Positions 27,026 through 36,929 of a DNA stretch of 64,000 nucleotides are shown in pieces. Under the pieces are notes generated by a model, which worked only from the letters and a program-made list of their open reading frames with translations, did not search any database and was not told the origin of the DNA. Where the stretch lies: the NCBI RefSeq assembly GCF_014489475.1, contig NZ_CP060820.1:2744001-2808000 (forward strand). Direction: 5' to 3'. The DNA is from Lysobacter terrestris (GTDB taxonomy: Bacteria > Pseudomonadota > Gammaproteobacteria > Xanthomonadales > Xanthomonadaceae). A program made the position numbers and the translations under genes. Every line of letters starts with the position of its first letter. The stretch's first letter is position 1.

Positions 27026-27913
27026 TCAGCCCCGCAGGGCCAACCGCTCGCCCAGCTGCACCGGCAATTGCGCGCGCAACTTCGGATCCAGTTCGGCCAC
27101 GCCCTTGGGCAGCAGCACGATGACCGTGGAGCCGTAGTTGAAGCGCGCCATTTCGGCGAAACGCTCCAGCACGATGGGCTGGCCGCTGCTGTCACCCGAA
27201 CGATAGTCCTTCACCGTGACGGGGCCGCCGTAGGCCGGGATCTCGACGCCGCTCCAGACCGTCTCCACGCCCGACACCAGCAGCGCGCCGACCATCACCA
27301 GCGCCATCGGCCCGAAGTCGGTGTCGAAGTGGCACACCAGGCGTTCGTTGCGGGCGAACAGCTTCGATACCGAGCCGACCGCGTCCGGCCCGACGCTGAA
27401 AAGCCGTCCCGGCACGTGCACGGTTTCGCGCAGCGTGCCGGTCCACGGCATGTGCACGCGGTGGTAATCCTTCGGGGAGAGATACACGGTGGCGTAGACG
27501 CCGCCATCGAAGGCGCGCGCGGCGTCCTCGTCGCCGAGCAGCTCCGCGGTGGTGAAGCCGTGGCCCTTGGCCTGGAAGATGTGGCCGGCGTCCTCGTGCA
27601 GCACGCCTTCGTCGGCGCGGCCGATGTGGCCGCATTCGCTGATCTTGCCGTCGGCGGGCATCAGCAGCGCGCGGGGATCCGGATCGGCGACGCGCGCGCC
27701 CGGCTTCAGCGCGCGGGTGAAGAAGGCATTGAACGTGGCATAGCTGGTCGGGTCCGGATTCGCGGCTTCGGCCAGGTTGACGCCGAACTTGCGCGTCACC
27801 GTGTCGATCAGCCACTGCTTGACCGCGCGGTTGCGCGAATAGGCGAGCCTGCGCGCCAGCGACGACAGGAACCGGTGCGGCAGGACGTAGGTGAGGGCGG
27901 TGATCGGGCTCAC
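27026..27913 (-). CDS. psd: phosphatidylserine decarboxylase proenzyme
   Basis: This 295-residue inner-membrane enzyme makes phosphatidylethanolamine from phosphatidylserine. The sequence has the Psd pattern: [52 protein letters not shown] and the pyruvoyl-forming site near [13 protein letters not shown], where the serine of GST becomes the pyruvoyl group after self-cleavage. Start is GTG 27913, overlapping the SCO1 stop as GTGA. Length matches the E. coli enzyme (322) minus a shorter N terminus. Confidence 0.95.
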   Translation of the reverse strand: MSPITALTYVLPHRFLSSLARRLAYSRNRAVKQWLIDTVTRKFGVNLAEAANPDPTSYATFNAFFTRALKPGARVADPDPRALLMPADGKISECGHIGRADEGVLHEDAGHIFQAKGHGFTTAELLGDEDAARAFDGGVYATVYLSPKDYHRVHMPWTGTLRETVHVPGRLFSVGPDAVGSVSKLFARNERLVCHFDTDFGPMALVMVGALLVSGVETVWSGVEIPAYGGPVTVKDYRSGDSSGQPIVLERFAEMARFNYGSTVIVLLPKGVAELDPKLRAQLPVQLGERLALRG

Positions 27914-28554
27914 GGCGCGGCCTCGCTCAGTGCGGCCATGTCGGCGGCGATGTCCTTGGGGTCGAACGGCGGCTGGATGAAGCCGGTCAGCCTGCCCTGC
28001 GGGTCGAGCACGGCGAGCGAGGCGCTGTGGTCCATCGTGTACTGGTCGGCGGCGACGCCTTCGGGCGCCGGCACCTTCGCGAACACCATGCTCAGCGAAC
28101 GCGCGAACGTTTCCAGCGCCGGCACGTCCGCGGTCGCGGCCAGCGTGTCGCGGTGGAAGGCGTGGGCGTACTCGCCGATCAGGTCCGGCGTGTCGCGTTC
28201 CGGATCGACCGACACGAACAGCACGCGCGGGCGGCTCGCTTCCGGCAGCGTGGCCCACTGCTTCTGCGCGCCGGCGAGCTGCGCGAGCGTGGTCGGGCAC
28301 ACGTCGGGGCAATGGGTGAAGCCCAGGAACACCACGGTCCAGTGGCCCTTGAGTTCGCCCGGCACCAGCGGCGTGCCGTCGGACTGGCGCAGCGAGAAGG
28401 CCGGCAGCTCGCGCGGCGGATCGAACAGGCGGGCGGCCTTCAGCGCGGGGCGCGCCGCGGCCGGGGAATGGTCGAACCAGGCCCGGGCGGCCAGCAGGCC
28501 CAGCGCGGCCGCGAGGGCGGCGACCAGGACGTAGACGGTAGTGCGGTTGAACAT
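27910..28554 (-). CDS. SCO1/SenC family copper chaperone
   Basis: This 214-residue protein starts at ATG 28554. One N-terminal membrane anchor (about residues 7-25) holds a periplasmic thioredoxin-like domain. The copper-binding motif CPDVCP has Cys82 and Cys86, with a later His in [13 protein letters not shown] proteins deliver copper to the CuA site of cytochrome oxidase. No oxidase genes are in the window. It is coupled to psd by a GTGA overlap. Confidence 0.93.
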   Translation of the reverse strand: MFNRTTVYVLVAALAAALGLLAARAWFDHSPAAARPALKAARLFDPPRELPAFSLRQSDGTPLVPGELKGHWTVVFLGFTHCPDVCPTTLAQLAGAQKQWATLPEASRPRVLFVSVDPERDTPDLIGEYAHAFHRDTLAATADVPALETFARSLSMVFAKVPAPEGVAADQYTMDHSASLAVLDPQGRLTGFIQPPFDPKDIAADMAALSEAAP

Positions 28555-28699
28555 GCGCGTTCCTTCGAAAAATCGCCGCCATGATACCGGGGGCACCGGG
28601 TTTCGCCGGCTCGCCGGGCGGATGGTGCGCTGCCTTCGCCGCGGAACGGCGGAAATTCCCGGCATCCGCGGGGGCGGGGCCGCATGGGAACGGGGCCCG

Positions 28700-28709
28700 T
28701 ATAATTGCC
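28700..28709 (+). promoter_or_regulatory. -10 region of the prmB promoter
   Basis: TATAAT followed by TGCC lies 22 bases upstream of the chosen GTG start. A clear -35 box is not seen. The 167-base gap to the SCO1 gene is a divergent promoter region. Confidence 0.6.
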
Positions 28710-28721
28710 GCCCCTTTCGTC

Positions 28722-29681
28722 GTGAACCGTGCCGTGGCTGCCGAATCTTCCCGCTTCAAAGACGTGGCGTTCGCACAGGTCTCCGTCATCGACCTGATCC
28801 GCTACGGCGGCAGCCGCTTCAACGAGGCCGGCCTGACCTTCGGCCACAGCTACGACAACGCGCTGGACGAAGCCACCCAGCTGGTCCTGCACGCGCTGCA
28901 CCTGCCGCACGACCTCAGCCCGGTCTACGGCGCCGCGCGGGTGACCGCCGCGGAGCAGGCCAAGGTGCTGGCGCTGTTCGAGCGCCGCGTCAACGAGCGC
29001 ATCCCGGCGGCGTACCTGACCGGCGAGGCCTGGTTCGCCGGGCTGAGCTTCAAGAGCGATACCCGCGCGCTGGTGCCGCGTTCGCCGATCGCCGAGCTGA
29101 TCCTGGCCGGCTTCGAGCCCTGGCTGGGCGGGCGCGAGGTCGAGCGCGTGCTCGACCTGTGCACCGGCTCGGGTTGCATCGCCATCGCCACCGGCCACTA
29201 CCACCCGAACTGGCAGGTCGACGGCGTCGACATCAACGACGAGGCGCTGTCGCTGGCGACCGAGAACAAGGAACGCCTGCAGGCCGGCAACGTCACCCTG
29301 CGCAAGTCGGACCTCTTCAACGACCTGCAGGGCCAGGTCTACGACCTGATCGTCACCAACCCGCCGTACGTCACCAACGACGAGACCGATGCGCTGCCGA
29401 AGGAATACTCCTTCGAGCCCGAACTGGGCCTGCGCGCCGGCGACGACGGCCTCGACCTGGCACTGAAGATCCTGCGCGACGCGCCCGCGCACCTGAGCGA
29501 GCACGGCCTGCTGATCTGCGAAGTCGGCGAGGCCGAGCACGCGCTGGCGGCGCTGCTGCCGGAGCTGCCGATGGCGTGGGTGGAGTTCAAGGTCGGGCAG
29601 ATGGGCATCTTCGTGGTCGAACGCCACGACCTGGTGGAGCACCACGCGCGGATCAAGCAGCTCGCCGACGCGCGCGGCTGA
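28722..29681 (+). CDS. prmB: 50S ribosomal protein L3 glutamine methyltransferase
   Basis: This protein has 319 residues from GTG 28722; GTG 28734 is an alternative, and longer frames would overlap the promoter. It is a class I SAM methyltransferase that methylates Gln150 of ribosomal protein L3. Motifs include [16 protein letters not shown] (SAM binding) and [15 protein letters not shown] (the NPPY active-site motif that binds glutamine). The phrase [14 protein letters not shown] and the overall length favour PrmB over PrmC. Confidence 0.93.
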   Translation: MNRAVAAESSRFKDVAFAQVSVIDLIRYGGSRFNEAGLTFGHSYDNALDEATQLVLHALHLPHDLSPVYGAARVTAAEQAKVLALFERRVNERIPAAYLTGEAWFAGLSFKSDTRALVPRSPIAELILAGFEPWLGGREVERVLDLCTGSGCIAIATGHYHPNWQVDGVDINDEALSLATENKERLQAGNVTLRKSDLFNDLQGQVYDLIVTNPPYVTNDETDALPKEYSFEPELGLRAGDDGLDLALKILRDAPAHLSEHGLLICEVGEAEHALAALLPELPMAWVEFKVGQMGIFVVERHDLVEHHARIKQLADARG

Positions 29682-29718
29682 TTGGGGTGTTTTAGATGAG
29701 TGGGGTGTTTTAGAAGCG

Positions 29719-29822
29719 ACTCGCTGCGCTCGCCTCCCCTCATCCGGCGCTTTGCGCCACCTTCTCCCCGCAAGCGGGGAGAAGATGCCCGAAGGGCAGA
29801 TGAGGGGACGAGCGCAGCGAGT
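29719..29822. repeat. cloverleaf-like inverted-repeat element
   Basis: Outer inverted repeats (29719-29732 with 29809-29822, 14 bp) and a second pair (29736-29744 with 29799-29807, 9 bp) enclose three small hairpins: 29746-29758 (GGCGC/GCGCC), 29761-29784 (11 bp, CTTCTCCCCGC/GCGGGGAGAAG) and 29786-29798 (TGCCC/GGGCA). The whole folds into a four-way, cloverleaf-like shape. It lies between prmB and aroC. It resembles intergenic REP/BIME-type elements; no transposase is nearby. Confidence 0.85.
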
Positions 29823-29944
29823 TGCCGTTGCATCGGTATCGCGACATCGCATAAGCCCGCGTCGCCCGCGCTCGCTCGGTTTCCCGTATATTTCAAGGCC
29901 TTAACCCACCCCTCTGCGCGCCGGAAGACGGCCTCAGGATCCCC

Positions 29945-31117
29945 GTGGCCAGCAACACCTTTGGCAAGCTGTTCGCAGTGACGACCTTCGGCGAGAGCCA
30001 CGGTCCGGCGATCGGCTGCGTGATCGACGGCTGCCCCCCGGGCATCGCCATCGCGCCGGAAGAGTTCCGCCACGACCTGGAGCGCCGCGCCACCGGCAAG
30101 ACCCGGCATACCTCGGCGCGGCGCGAGGCGGATGAGGTCGAGATCCTCAGCGGCGTGTACGAGGGCGTCACCACCGGCACCCCGATCGCGCTGCTGATCC
30201 GCAACACCGATGCGCGCAGCAAGGACTACGCGGACATCGCCGCGCAGTTCCGCCCCGGCCACGCCGACTACACCTACTGGCAGAAGTACGGCATCCGCGA
30301 TCCGCGCGGCGGTGGGCGCTCCAGCGCGCGCGAGACCACGATGCGCGTCGCAGCGGCCGTCATCGCCAAGAAGTGGCTGGCCGAGCGCCACGGCGTGCAG
30401 GTGCGCGGCTGCCTGTCGCAGATCGGCGACGTCACGCCGGGCGCGTTCGATGCGGACACCATCGACTGGACGGTGGTGGAGTCCAATCCGTTCTTCTGGC
30501 CCGACGCGGCCCAGGTCGACGCGCTGGAAAGCTACATGGACGCGCTGCGCAAGTCCGGCGATTCGGTCGGCGCGCGCGTGGACGTGGTCGCCGAAGGCCT
30601 GCCGCCGGGCTGGGGCGAACCGATCTACGGCAAGCTCGACGGCGAACTGGCCGCGGCGCTGATGTCGATCAACGCGGTGAAGGGCGTTGAGATCGGCGAC
30701 GGGTTTGCTTCCGTCGCACAGAAGGGCAGCCACCACCGCGACGAGATCAGCGCGGACGGTTTCCTCAGCAACCACGCCGGCGGCATCCTCGGCGGCATCA
30801 GCACGGGGCAGGCGCTGCGCGTGTCCACCGCGTTCAAGCCGACCTCGAGCCTGCGCCTGCCGGTGCAGAGCCTGGATACCGCCGGCCATGCCGTCGAAGT
30901 GGTGACCACCGGCCGCCACGATCCCTGCGTGGGCATCCGCGCGACCCCGATCTGCGAGGCCATGGTCGCCCTCGTGCTGATGGACCAGGCGTTGCGCCAT
31001 CGCGCGCAGTGCGGCGACGTGGGCGAGGTGGCTCCGCGCATTCCGGCAAAAGTGACCGGCAAGAAGCCGGACGCAGAAAAACTGGACGTAAAAAAACTGG
31101 ACGTAAAAAAACGATAG
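29945..31117 (+). CDS. aroC: chorismate synthase
   Basis: This 390-residue cytoplasmic enzyme makes chorismate from EPSP using reduced FMN, the last shared step to aromatic amino acids. It has the [14 protein letters not shown] start motif, [36 protein letters not shown] and, late, [11 protein letters not shown]. Start is GTG 29945 ([11 protein letters not shown]). The C terminus is unusual: a lysine-rich tail ([18 protein letters not shown]) written by a 15-base tandem repeat. Most of the fold ends near AQCGDVGEV; the tail is an add-on of roughly 20 residues. Confidence 0.95.
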   Translation: MASNTFGKLFAVTTFGESHGPAIGCVIDGCPPGIAIAPEEFRHDLERRATGKTRHTSARREADEVEILSGVYEGVTTGTPIALLIRNTDARSKDYADIAAQFRPGHADYTYWQKYGIRDPRGGGRSSARETTMRVAAAVIAKKWLAERHGVQVRGCLSQIGDVTPGAFDADTIDWTVVESNPFFWPDAAQVDALESYMDALRKSGDSVGARVDVVAEGLPPGWGEPIYGKLDGELAAALMSINAVKGVEIGDGFASVAQKGSHHRDEISADGFLSNHAGGILGGISTGQALRVSTAFKPTSSLRLPVQSLDTAGHAVEVVTTGRHDPCVGIRATPICEAMVALVLMDQALRHRAQCGDVGEVAPRIPAKVTGKKPDAEKLDVKKLDVKKR

Positions 31118-31271
31118 CGGCCGGTTGCTTGCCGCCTCCCGGGACCGGGTCCGGGAAGCCCCTGTTGCAGCCGCGCCGCGCGTCCGTTTCGCCCGACAGC
31201 CCAATTCCGCGACCGGCAAGGCGCACAATTCCACTCGCCGCCGGCCGCCACCTCACAGGAACACCGAGACA

Positions 31272-32288
<1,017 letters not shown>

Positions 32289-32304
32289 GGCCCGTCATTT
32301 CTCT

Positions 32305-32351
32305 CCTTCTCCCCGCCAGCGGGGAGAAGGTCGAAACGGGCGCCAGCCCGT
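32305..32351. repeat. second copy of the CTTCTCCCCGC hairpin element
   Basis: A 12-bp perfect hairpin (CCTTCTCCCCGC, loop CA, GCGGGGAGAAGG) and a 6-bp hairpin (32336-32341 with 32346-32351) lie just after asd. The central hairpin is the same as in the 29719-29822 element. It can also serve as the asd terminator stem, although no T run follows. Confidence 0.75.
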
Positions 32352-32427
32352 TGAGGGGAAGGGCGGATGAGGGGCGGTCGGGGCGCAGAAAAAACCTGAA
32401 CCCGCTCAATCATTTGCAGCAGCTTCA

Positions 32428-32457
32428 TTGCAAACCGCCTGCACTGGGGGCTAGAGT
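32428..32457 (+). promoter_or_regulatory. candidate fimV promoter
   Basis: TTGCAA (32428-32433) and TAGAGT (32452-32457) are separated by 18 bases and lie 16 bases before the chosen fimV start. This is a consensus match only. Confidence 0.4.
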
Positions 32458-32473
32458 CGCGCAGGGGAGTGGC

Positions 32474-34303
32474 GTGAGGCCGGTCGTGAAACGAATCGCG
32501 GGAACCGTATTGGCGCTGCTGGCGGCTTCCGCCAGCTTCAGCGCGTCCGCGCTGGGCCTCGGCCAGATCGAGGTGAAGTCGAAAGTCGGGCAGCCCTTCG
32601 TGGCCGAGATCCCGATCGTCACCGGCGACCCCTCCGAACTCGAACAGCTCCAGGCCGGCCTGGCCTCGCCGGAGACCTTCGCCCGCATCGGCCTGCGGCC
32701 GCCGATCGGCATCATCGCCGACCTGCAGTTCACCCAGGCGCTCGACGCGCGCGGCAACCCGATCATCCGCGTCACCAGCACCCAGCCGGTGAGCGAGCCG
32801 CTGCTGACCTTCCTGGTCGAAGTCGACTGGGGGCAGGGCCGGCTGGTGCGCGAGTATTCGGCGCTGGTCGATGCGCCGCGCACCGTGTCCGCACCGTTGC
32901 AGCCCGAAATCGCCGCGCCGACCGTGGCCGCGCCCGCGGTCATCGAGCGCCCGGTCGAAACCGCCGTCGCCGCCGAAACCCCGGCCACCCCGGCCGAAGC
33001 AGCCGCCGGAGACACCGCAGCGGCGCAGGCAACGGCGACTCCCGCGCCGGCCGCCGAAGCGACGCCGCAGGAACGCACGGCCATTGCGCCGACCGAACCG
33101 CCGCCGCAGGTCGCCACCGCCACGCCGATCTCGCGCCCGGCCCTCGATGGCAGCGACTACGAAGTACGCGCCGGCGACACCTTGTCCACGATCGCGGCGC
33201 GCGCGGGCGGCGCGGGCTCGCTCGACCAGACCATGGTCGCGCTGCTGCGCGCGAATCCCGAGGCCTTCATCGACGGCAACATCAACCGCCTCAAGGCCGG
33301 CGCGGTGTTGCGCGTGCCGAGCGGCGCGGCGATGACCGAGCTCGATGCGCAGCAGGCCAGCGCGATCGTCCACAGCCAGATCCAGGAATGGCGCGCCGCG
33401 CGCCGCGCCGCGCCGCAGCCGGCGGATGCCGACGTGGCCTCCGTGCCGAAGTCGGCGCAAGGTCGGTCGTCCTCGACGGCTTCCACTCAATCTTCCAAGC
33501 GCGTTGCCGATGCACGGCTGGAAATCGTTCCGCCGGGCGCCAGCGATGCGACCAAGGCGGGCACACAGTCCGGCTTCAGCGCCGGAGGCGAGGGCGCGAT
33601 GCTGCAGCAGGAACTGACCCAGACCAAGGAAACCCTCGCCGCGCGCGAGGCGGAAACGCAGGAGCTCAAGACCCGCGTGGCCGAGCTGGAGAAGCTGCAA
33701 CAGCAACAGCAGCAGCTGATCTCGATGAAGGACAGCGAGCTGGCCGCCGCGCAGCAGCGCCTGGCCGACGCGCAGAAGCAGCAGCCCCAGGCCTCGGCGA
33801 TGCCGTGGGCGATCGGCATCGGCGGTGCGCTGGTGCTGGGCGGACTGATTGCGTGGTTCATGCGCCGTCGCGATGCCGCGAAGCCGAGCTTCCGCGCGCC
33901 CGTGGCCGCGGCAACGCCTTCGATCGCCGATGCCTTCGCGCCGCGCGCCGACGCAGAGGCTGCCGCGGCGGAAGACGCGCCCGAAACGGCCCCGGCGGTC
34001 GTCGCTGCGGCGCCGCGCGCGCCGGAACACCGCGCTTCTGAACCGCGTGCCCCCGAACCGCGCACTCCCGAGCCGCGGGTCGAGCCGCAACTGCGCGCCG
34101 TTCCGGCCTGGCACACCGGCAACGCGCAGCGCGACCTGCTGGACCCGGCGACGCAAGCGGCCCACGAGCGGCTGGAACTGGCACGCGCCTACCTCGACCT
34201 CGGCGACCTCGCCGGTGCGCGGCAACTGCTGGGGGAGATCGTCATCAACGGCGACCATGTCGCGCGCCAGCAGGCGCAGCGGATGCTGCGCGAACTCGAA
34301 TGA
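32474..34303 (+). CDS. fimV: FimV-like pilus assembly/polarity protein
   Basis: This 609-residue protein starts at GTG 32474, with a GGGGAG ribosome site 5 bases upstream; GTG 32486 is possible. Parts in order: signal peptide (about 1-28); the FimV N-terminal domain (LGLGQIEVKSKVGQPFVAEI); an Ala/Pro/Thr-rich stretch; a LysM peptidoglycan-binding module (about 229-283); a coiled coil (about 376-435) with a Gln run; a transmembrane helix (about 443-463); a charged linker with repeated EPR motifs; and a C-terminal FimV/TPR helix pair ending at residue 609. In Pseudomonas FimV anchors polar proteins and supports type IV pili. It is shorter than P. aeruginosa FimV (919). Confidence 0.92.
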   Translation: MRPVVKRIAGTVLALLAASASFSASALGLGQIEVKSKVGQPFVAEIPIVTGDPSELEQLQAGLASPETFARIGLRPPIGIIADLQFTQALDARGNPIIRVTSTQPVSEPLLTFLVEVDWGQGRLVREYSALVDAPRTVSAPLQPEIAAPTVAAPAVIERPVETAVAAETPATPAEAAAGDTAAAQATATPAPAAEATPQERTAIAPTEPPPQVATATPISRPALDGSDYEVRAGDTLSTIAARAGGAGSLDQTMVALLRANPEAFIDGNINRLKAGAVLRVPSGAAMTELDAQQASAIVHSQIQEWRAARRAAPQPADADVASVPKSAQGRSSSTASTQSSKRVADARLEIVPPGASDATKAGTQSGFSAGGEGAMLQQELTQTKETLAAREAETQELKTRVAELEKLQQQQQQLISMKDSELAAAQQRLADAQKQQPQASAMPWAIGIGGALVLGGLIAWFMRRRDAAKPSFRAPVAAATPSIADAFAPRADAEAAAAEDAPETAPAVVAAAPRAPEHRASEPRAPEPRTPEPRVEPQLRAVPAWHTGNAQRDLLDPATQAAHERLELARAYLDLGDLAGARQLLGEIVINGDHVARQQAQRMLRELE

Positions 34304-34341
34304 CGCCACGCGGCCGAACCGGGTTCGGCACGCCACCCCAC

Positions 34342-34374
34342 TGGCCCCGCGCGATGCGGGGCCAGCACGTTTTT
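34342..34374 (+). terminator. terminator of fimV
   Basis: A 9-bp stem (TGGCCCCGC / GCGGGGCCA) with loop GCGAT is followed after six bases by a run of T (34370-34374). It lies 38 bases past the fimV stop. Confidence 0.7.
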
Positions 34375-34413
34375 CCGGACTGAACATGCCGCCCGCGCGG
34401 CACCATCGAACGC

Positions 34414-35262
34414 ATGTCGCACGCACCTGACCCCGCCACGACTCCAGTGCCCACCGCGCAGCGCTATGCGATGGGCATCGAGTACGACGGCAGCGAATTC
34501 AGCGGCTGGCAGCGCCTGAGCAAGCACGGCGAAAGCGATCCCGAGGGCTACCTGACCCTGCAATCGGTGCTGGAAGACGCGCTGTCGTTCGTCGCCGGCG
34601 CGCCGATCGAAACCATCTGCGCCGGGCGCACCGATGCCGGCGTGCATGCGGCCGGGCAGGTCGTCCATTTCGACAGTCCGGTCGTGCGCGATCCGCGCGG
34701 CTGGGTGCTGGGCACCACCAGCAAGCTGCCGCCGGCGATGGGCGCGCTGTGGTGCGTGCCGGTGACGGACGAATTCCATGCGCGGTTCTCGGCGCGCGCG
34801 CGGCGTTATCGCTATTCGATCCTCAACCGCACGATCCGCCCTGCGCTCAACCGCCACGTGCTGACCTGGGAGCGCCGCCGCCTCGATACCGATGCGATGC
34901 ATCGCGCCGCGCAGGCGCTGCTGGGCGAGAACGATTTCTCCGCGTTCCGCACCGTGCATTGCCAGGCGCCGCACGCGCGCCGCGAGCTGCAGGACATCCG
35001 CGTGTCGCGTGACGGCGACGTGGTGACGGTGGAAGTGCAGGCCAATGCCTTCCTTCACCACATGGTGCGCAACATTGTCGGAAGCTTGCTGGTGGTCGGG
35101 CGCGGCGATGCGCCGGAAGGCTGGATCGCCGAACTCCTTGCCGGGCGCGACCGCACCAAGGCCGGGCCGACGGCGCCGTCGAGTGGGCTGGTGTTCCTCG
35201 GCCCGCGCTATCCCGCCGAGGTCGTCGAGCGGTTCGGCCTGCCCGCGCACATCCGCCTGTGA
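34414..35262 (+). CDS. truA: tRNA pseudouridine(38-40) synthase TruA
   Basis: This 282-residue enzyme isomerises uridines 38-40 in the tRNA anticodon stem-loop. The catalytic Asp74 is in [20 protein letters not shown]. Other family motifs: [15 protein letters not shown] near the N terminus, [16 protein letters not shown], and [19 protein letters not shown]. The C terminus and stop region are touched by a 17-base tandem duplication that repeats the stop context and runs into trpF. Confidence 0.96.
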   Translation: MSHAPDPATTPVPTAQRYAMGIEYDGSEFSGWQRLSKHGESDPEGYLTLQSVLEDALSFVAGAPIETICAGRTDAGVHAAGQVVHFDSPVVRDPRGWVLGTTSKLPPAMGALWCVPVTDEFHARFSARARRYRYSILNRTIRPALNRHVLTWERRRLDTDAMHRAAQALLGENDFSAFRTVHCQAPHARRELQDIRVSRDGDVVTVEVQANAFLHHMVRNIVGSLLVVGRGDAPEGWIAELLAGRDRTKAGPTAPSSGLVFLGPRYPAEVVERFGLPAHIRL

Positions 35263-35288
35263 GTGGCCGTCGCCTGTGAGTGGACCGT
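35254..35288 (+). repeat. 17-bp tandem duplication across the truA stop and trpF start
   Basis: CGCCTGTGAGTGGCCGT (35254-35270) is followed at once by CGCCTGTGAGTGGACCGT (35271-35288), differing by one inserted A. The first copy contains the truA stop codon. The second runs into the preferred trpF GTG. Confidence 0.9.
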
Positions 35289-35937
35289 GAAGCCAAACTA
35301 TTTCCGTACCCGCATCAAGTTCTGTGGCGTGACCCGCGCCGGCGACGTCCGCCTCGCCAGCGAGCTGGGCGTGGACGCCGTCGGATTCGTGTTTGCGCAC
35401 CAGAGCAGGCGCCGGGTCGAGGCGGAAGAGGCGCGGGCGATGCGCAGCGCGCTGGCGCCCTTCGTCGATTCGGTCGCGTTGTTCAAGGACAACACGCAGG
35501 AAGAGGTGCGCGAGATCGTGCGGCACATGCGCCCGAGCCTGCTGCAGTTCCATGGCAGCGAGGACGACGCCTTCTGCCGCGGCTTCGGCGTGCCCTACTT
35601 GAAGGCGATCGCGATGGGCGGCGACGACGAATCGACGCTGCCGCTGCGCGCACGGTTTCCCGGTGCCGCCGGCTTTCTGTTCGACAGCCACGCGCCGGGC
35701 GGCGAGGGCGGCAGCGGCGAGACCTTCGACTGGGCCAGGATTCCACAGGATCCGGGCAAGCCGTGGCTGCTCGCCGGCGGCCTCAGTGCCGCGAACGTCT
35801 TCGATGCGGTCGTCGTCACCCGACCCTGGGGCGTGGACGTGTCCAGTGGCATCGAGTTGTCGCCCGGGATCAAGGACGGCGACCTCATGCGCCGCTTCGT
35901 CGAGGAAGTGCGGCGCGCGGACTGCCACGCGCTGTAA
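35287..35937 (+). CDS. trpF: phosphoribosylanthranilate isomerase
   Basis: This protein has 216 residues from GTG 35287 ([14 protein letters not shown]). An in-frame GTG at 35263 would add eight residues coded by the 17-base duplication and is less likely. It is a TIM-barrel enzyme of tryptophan synthesis. The active-site Cys is in [12 protein letters not shown], with later [26 protein letters not shown] and a C-terminal [18 protein letters not shown]. It lies 24 bases past truA and, with trpB and trpA downstream, is split from them by a divergent LysR gene. Confidence 0.94.
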   Translation: MKPNYFRTRIKFCGVTRAGDVRLASELGVDAVGFVFAHQSRRRVEAEEARAMRSALAPFVDSVALFKDNTQEEVREIVRHMRPSLLQFHGSEDDAFCRGFGVPYLKAIAMGGDDESTLPLRARFPGAAGFLFDSHAPGGEGGSGETFDWARIPQDPGKPWLLAGGLSAANVFDAVVVTRPWGVDVSSGIELSPGIKDGDLMRRFVEEVRRADCHAL

Positions 35938-35941
35938 GCGC

Positions 35942-36835
35942 TCAGTGCGCGTCGGCGAGCGCGTCCCGCAGCCACGACGCCAGCTTCGCGATGCGCCGGT
36001 CCTCCCGACGCCTGGATGCGCACAGCACCCACTGCGCCTGGGTGGCGACGAAGCCCCAGGGCGCAACCAGTCGCCCCGCGGCGATATCTTCGGCGACCAG
36101 CGGTTCCGGTGCGATCGCCACGCCGAGCCCGGCTTCGGTGGCTTCCAGCAGGTAGTAGAGGTGTTCGAAGCCGGTGCCCAGGCGCAGCGCGCCCGCGTCC
36201 AGGCCGGCGCGGCCCGCCCAGTCGCCCCAGGCCTGCGGCCGCGAGGCGGTGTGCAGCAAGGGCAGTTCGAGCAGGACCTCGGGCGGCGCGGAACGCACCC
36301 GTTCGAAACCGGCAAACCGCGGACTGACGACGGGGCCGATGCGTTCAGGGGCCAGCGCATGCACCTGCCATTCCGGCGGCCACGGTGCCTGCGCGATCAA
36401 CAGCGCGGCGTCCAGTCCACTCAACCCCGCGTCCGGGATGGAGTCGCTGGCCGACAGGTGCAGCTTCAGCTCGGGCTGTTCGCGGGACAGGCGTTCCAGT
36501 CGGGGAATGACCCAGCGTGCCAGCACGCTGCCCGGGCAGCCCAGGACCAGCGGCGCGTGCGCCGATCGCTGTTGCAACTCCGTCCAACCACTACGCAGGG
36601 GTGCGAACGCCGCGTCGGCCGCTTCGTACAGGCGCCGCCCCGCGGCCGTCAGCACCAGCCCGCGGCCCTGGCGCGCGAACAGCGCCGTGCCGGCCGCGTC
36701 CTCCAGCACCCGCAACTGCCGGCTGATCGCCCCGTGGGTCACGTGCAGCTCCTGCGCCGCGCGGCTCACGCTGTCCAGGCGGGCCACGGCCTCGAAGGCG
36801 CGCAGGGCGTTCAGTGGCGGCAGGTCGCGGCTCAT
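35942..36835 (-). CDS. LysR family transcriptional regulator, probably of trpBA
   Basis: This 297-residue regulator has an N-terminal winged helix-turn-helix (about residues 18-37, [20 protein letters not shown]) and a C-terminal inducer-binding domain. LysR regulators are typically transcribed divergently from their target. Here the target would be trpB, whose start is 94 bases away; TrpI of Pseudomonas controls trpBA in exactly this arrangement, activated by indoleglycerol phosphate. The family subgroup (GcvA/TrpI-like) supports that role but I cannot prove the ligand. It converges with trpF, with only four bases between the stop codons. Confidence 0.85.
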   Translation of the reverse strand: MSRDLPPLNALRAFEAVARLDSVSRAAQELHVTHGAISRQLRVLEDAAGTALFARQGRGLVLTAAGRRLYEAADAAFAPLRSGWTELQQRSAHAPLVLGCPGSVLARWVIPRLERLSREQPELKLHLSASDSIPDAGLSGLDAALLIAQAPWPPEWQVHALAPERIGPVVSPRFAGFERVRSAPPEVLLELPLLHTASRPQAWGDWAGRAGLDAGALRLGTGFEHLYYLLEATEAGLGVAIAPEPLVAEDIAAGRLVAPWGFVATQAQWVLCASRRREDRRIAKLASWLRDALADAH

Positions 36836-36847
36836 ATCTGTGACTTT

Positions 36848-36904
36848 TCCTGACAGGATGTCGAGATCTTATCGCTTCGGAGAGGTGGGCCGGCGCGATA
36901 AAGT
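36848..36904 (+). promoter_or_regulatory. divergent LysR/trpB promoter region with inverted repeats
   Basis: A short palindrome TCCTG-A-CAGGA (36848-36858) and inverted arms TTATCGC (36869-36875) and GCGATAA (36895-36901) lie between the divergent starts. A TAAAGT box (36899-36904) could be a -10 for trpB, 26 bases before its ATG. Binding by the adjacent LysR protein is inference. Confidence 0.45.
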
Positions 36905-36929
36905 GAAGTCGTTGCCAGAGGCTGCCGAG

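Noticed and set aside
24454-27195. N-terminal extension of the DUF853 frame (to 1424 residues)
   Set aside because: The extra part is antisense to the lytic transglycosylase and YhhN genes; the DUF853 family start fits ATG 24453.
29719-29822. Remnant of an insertion sequence
   Set aside because: No transposase fragment is seen on either strand; the structure is better described as a short non-coding repeat element.
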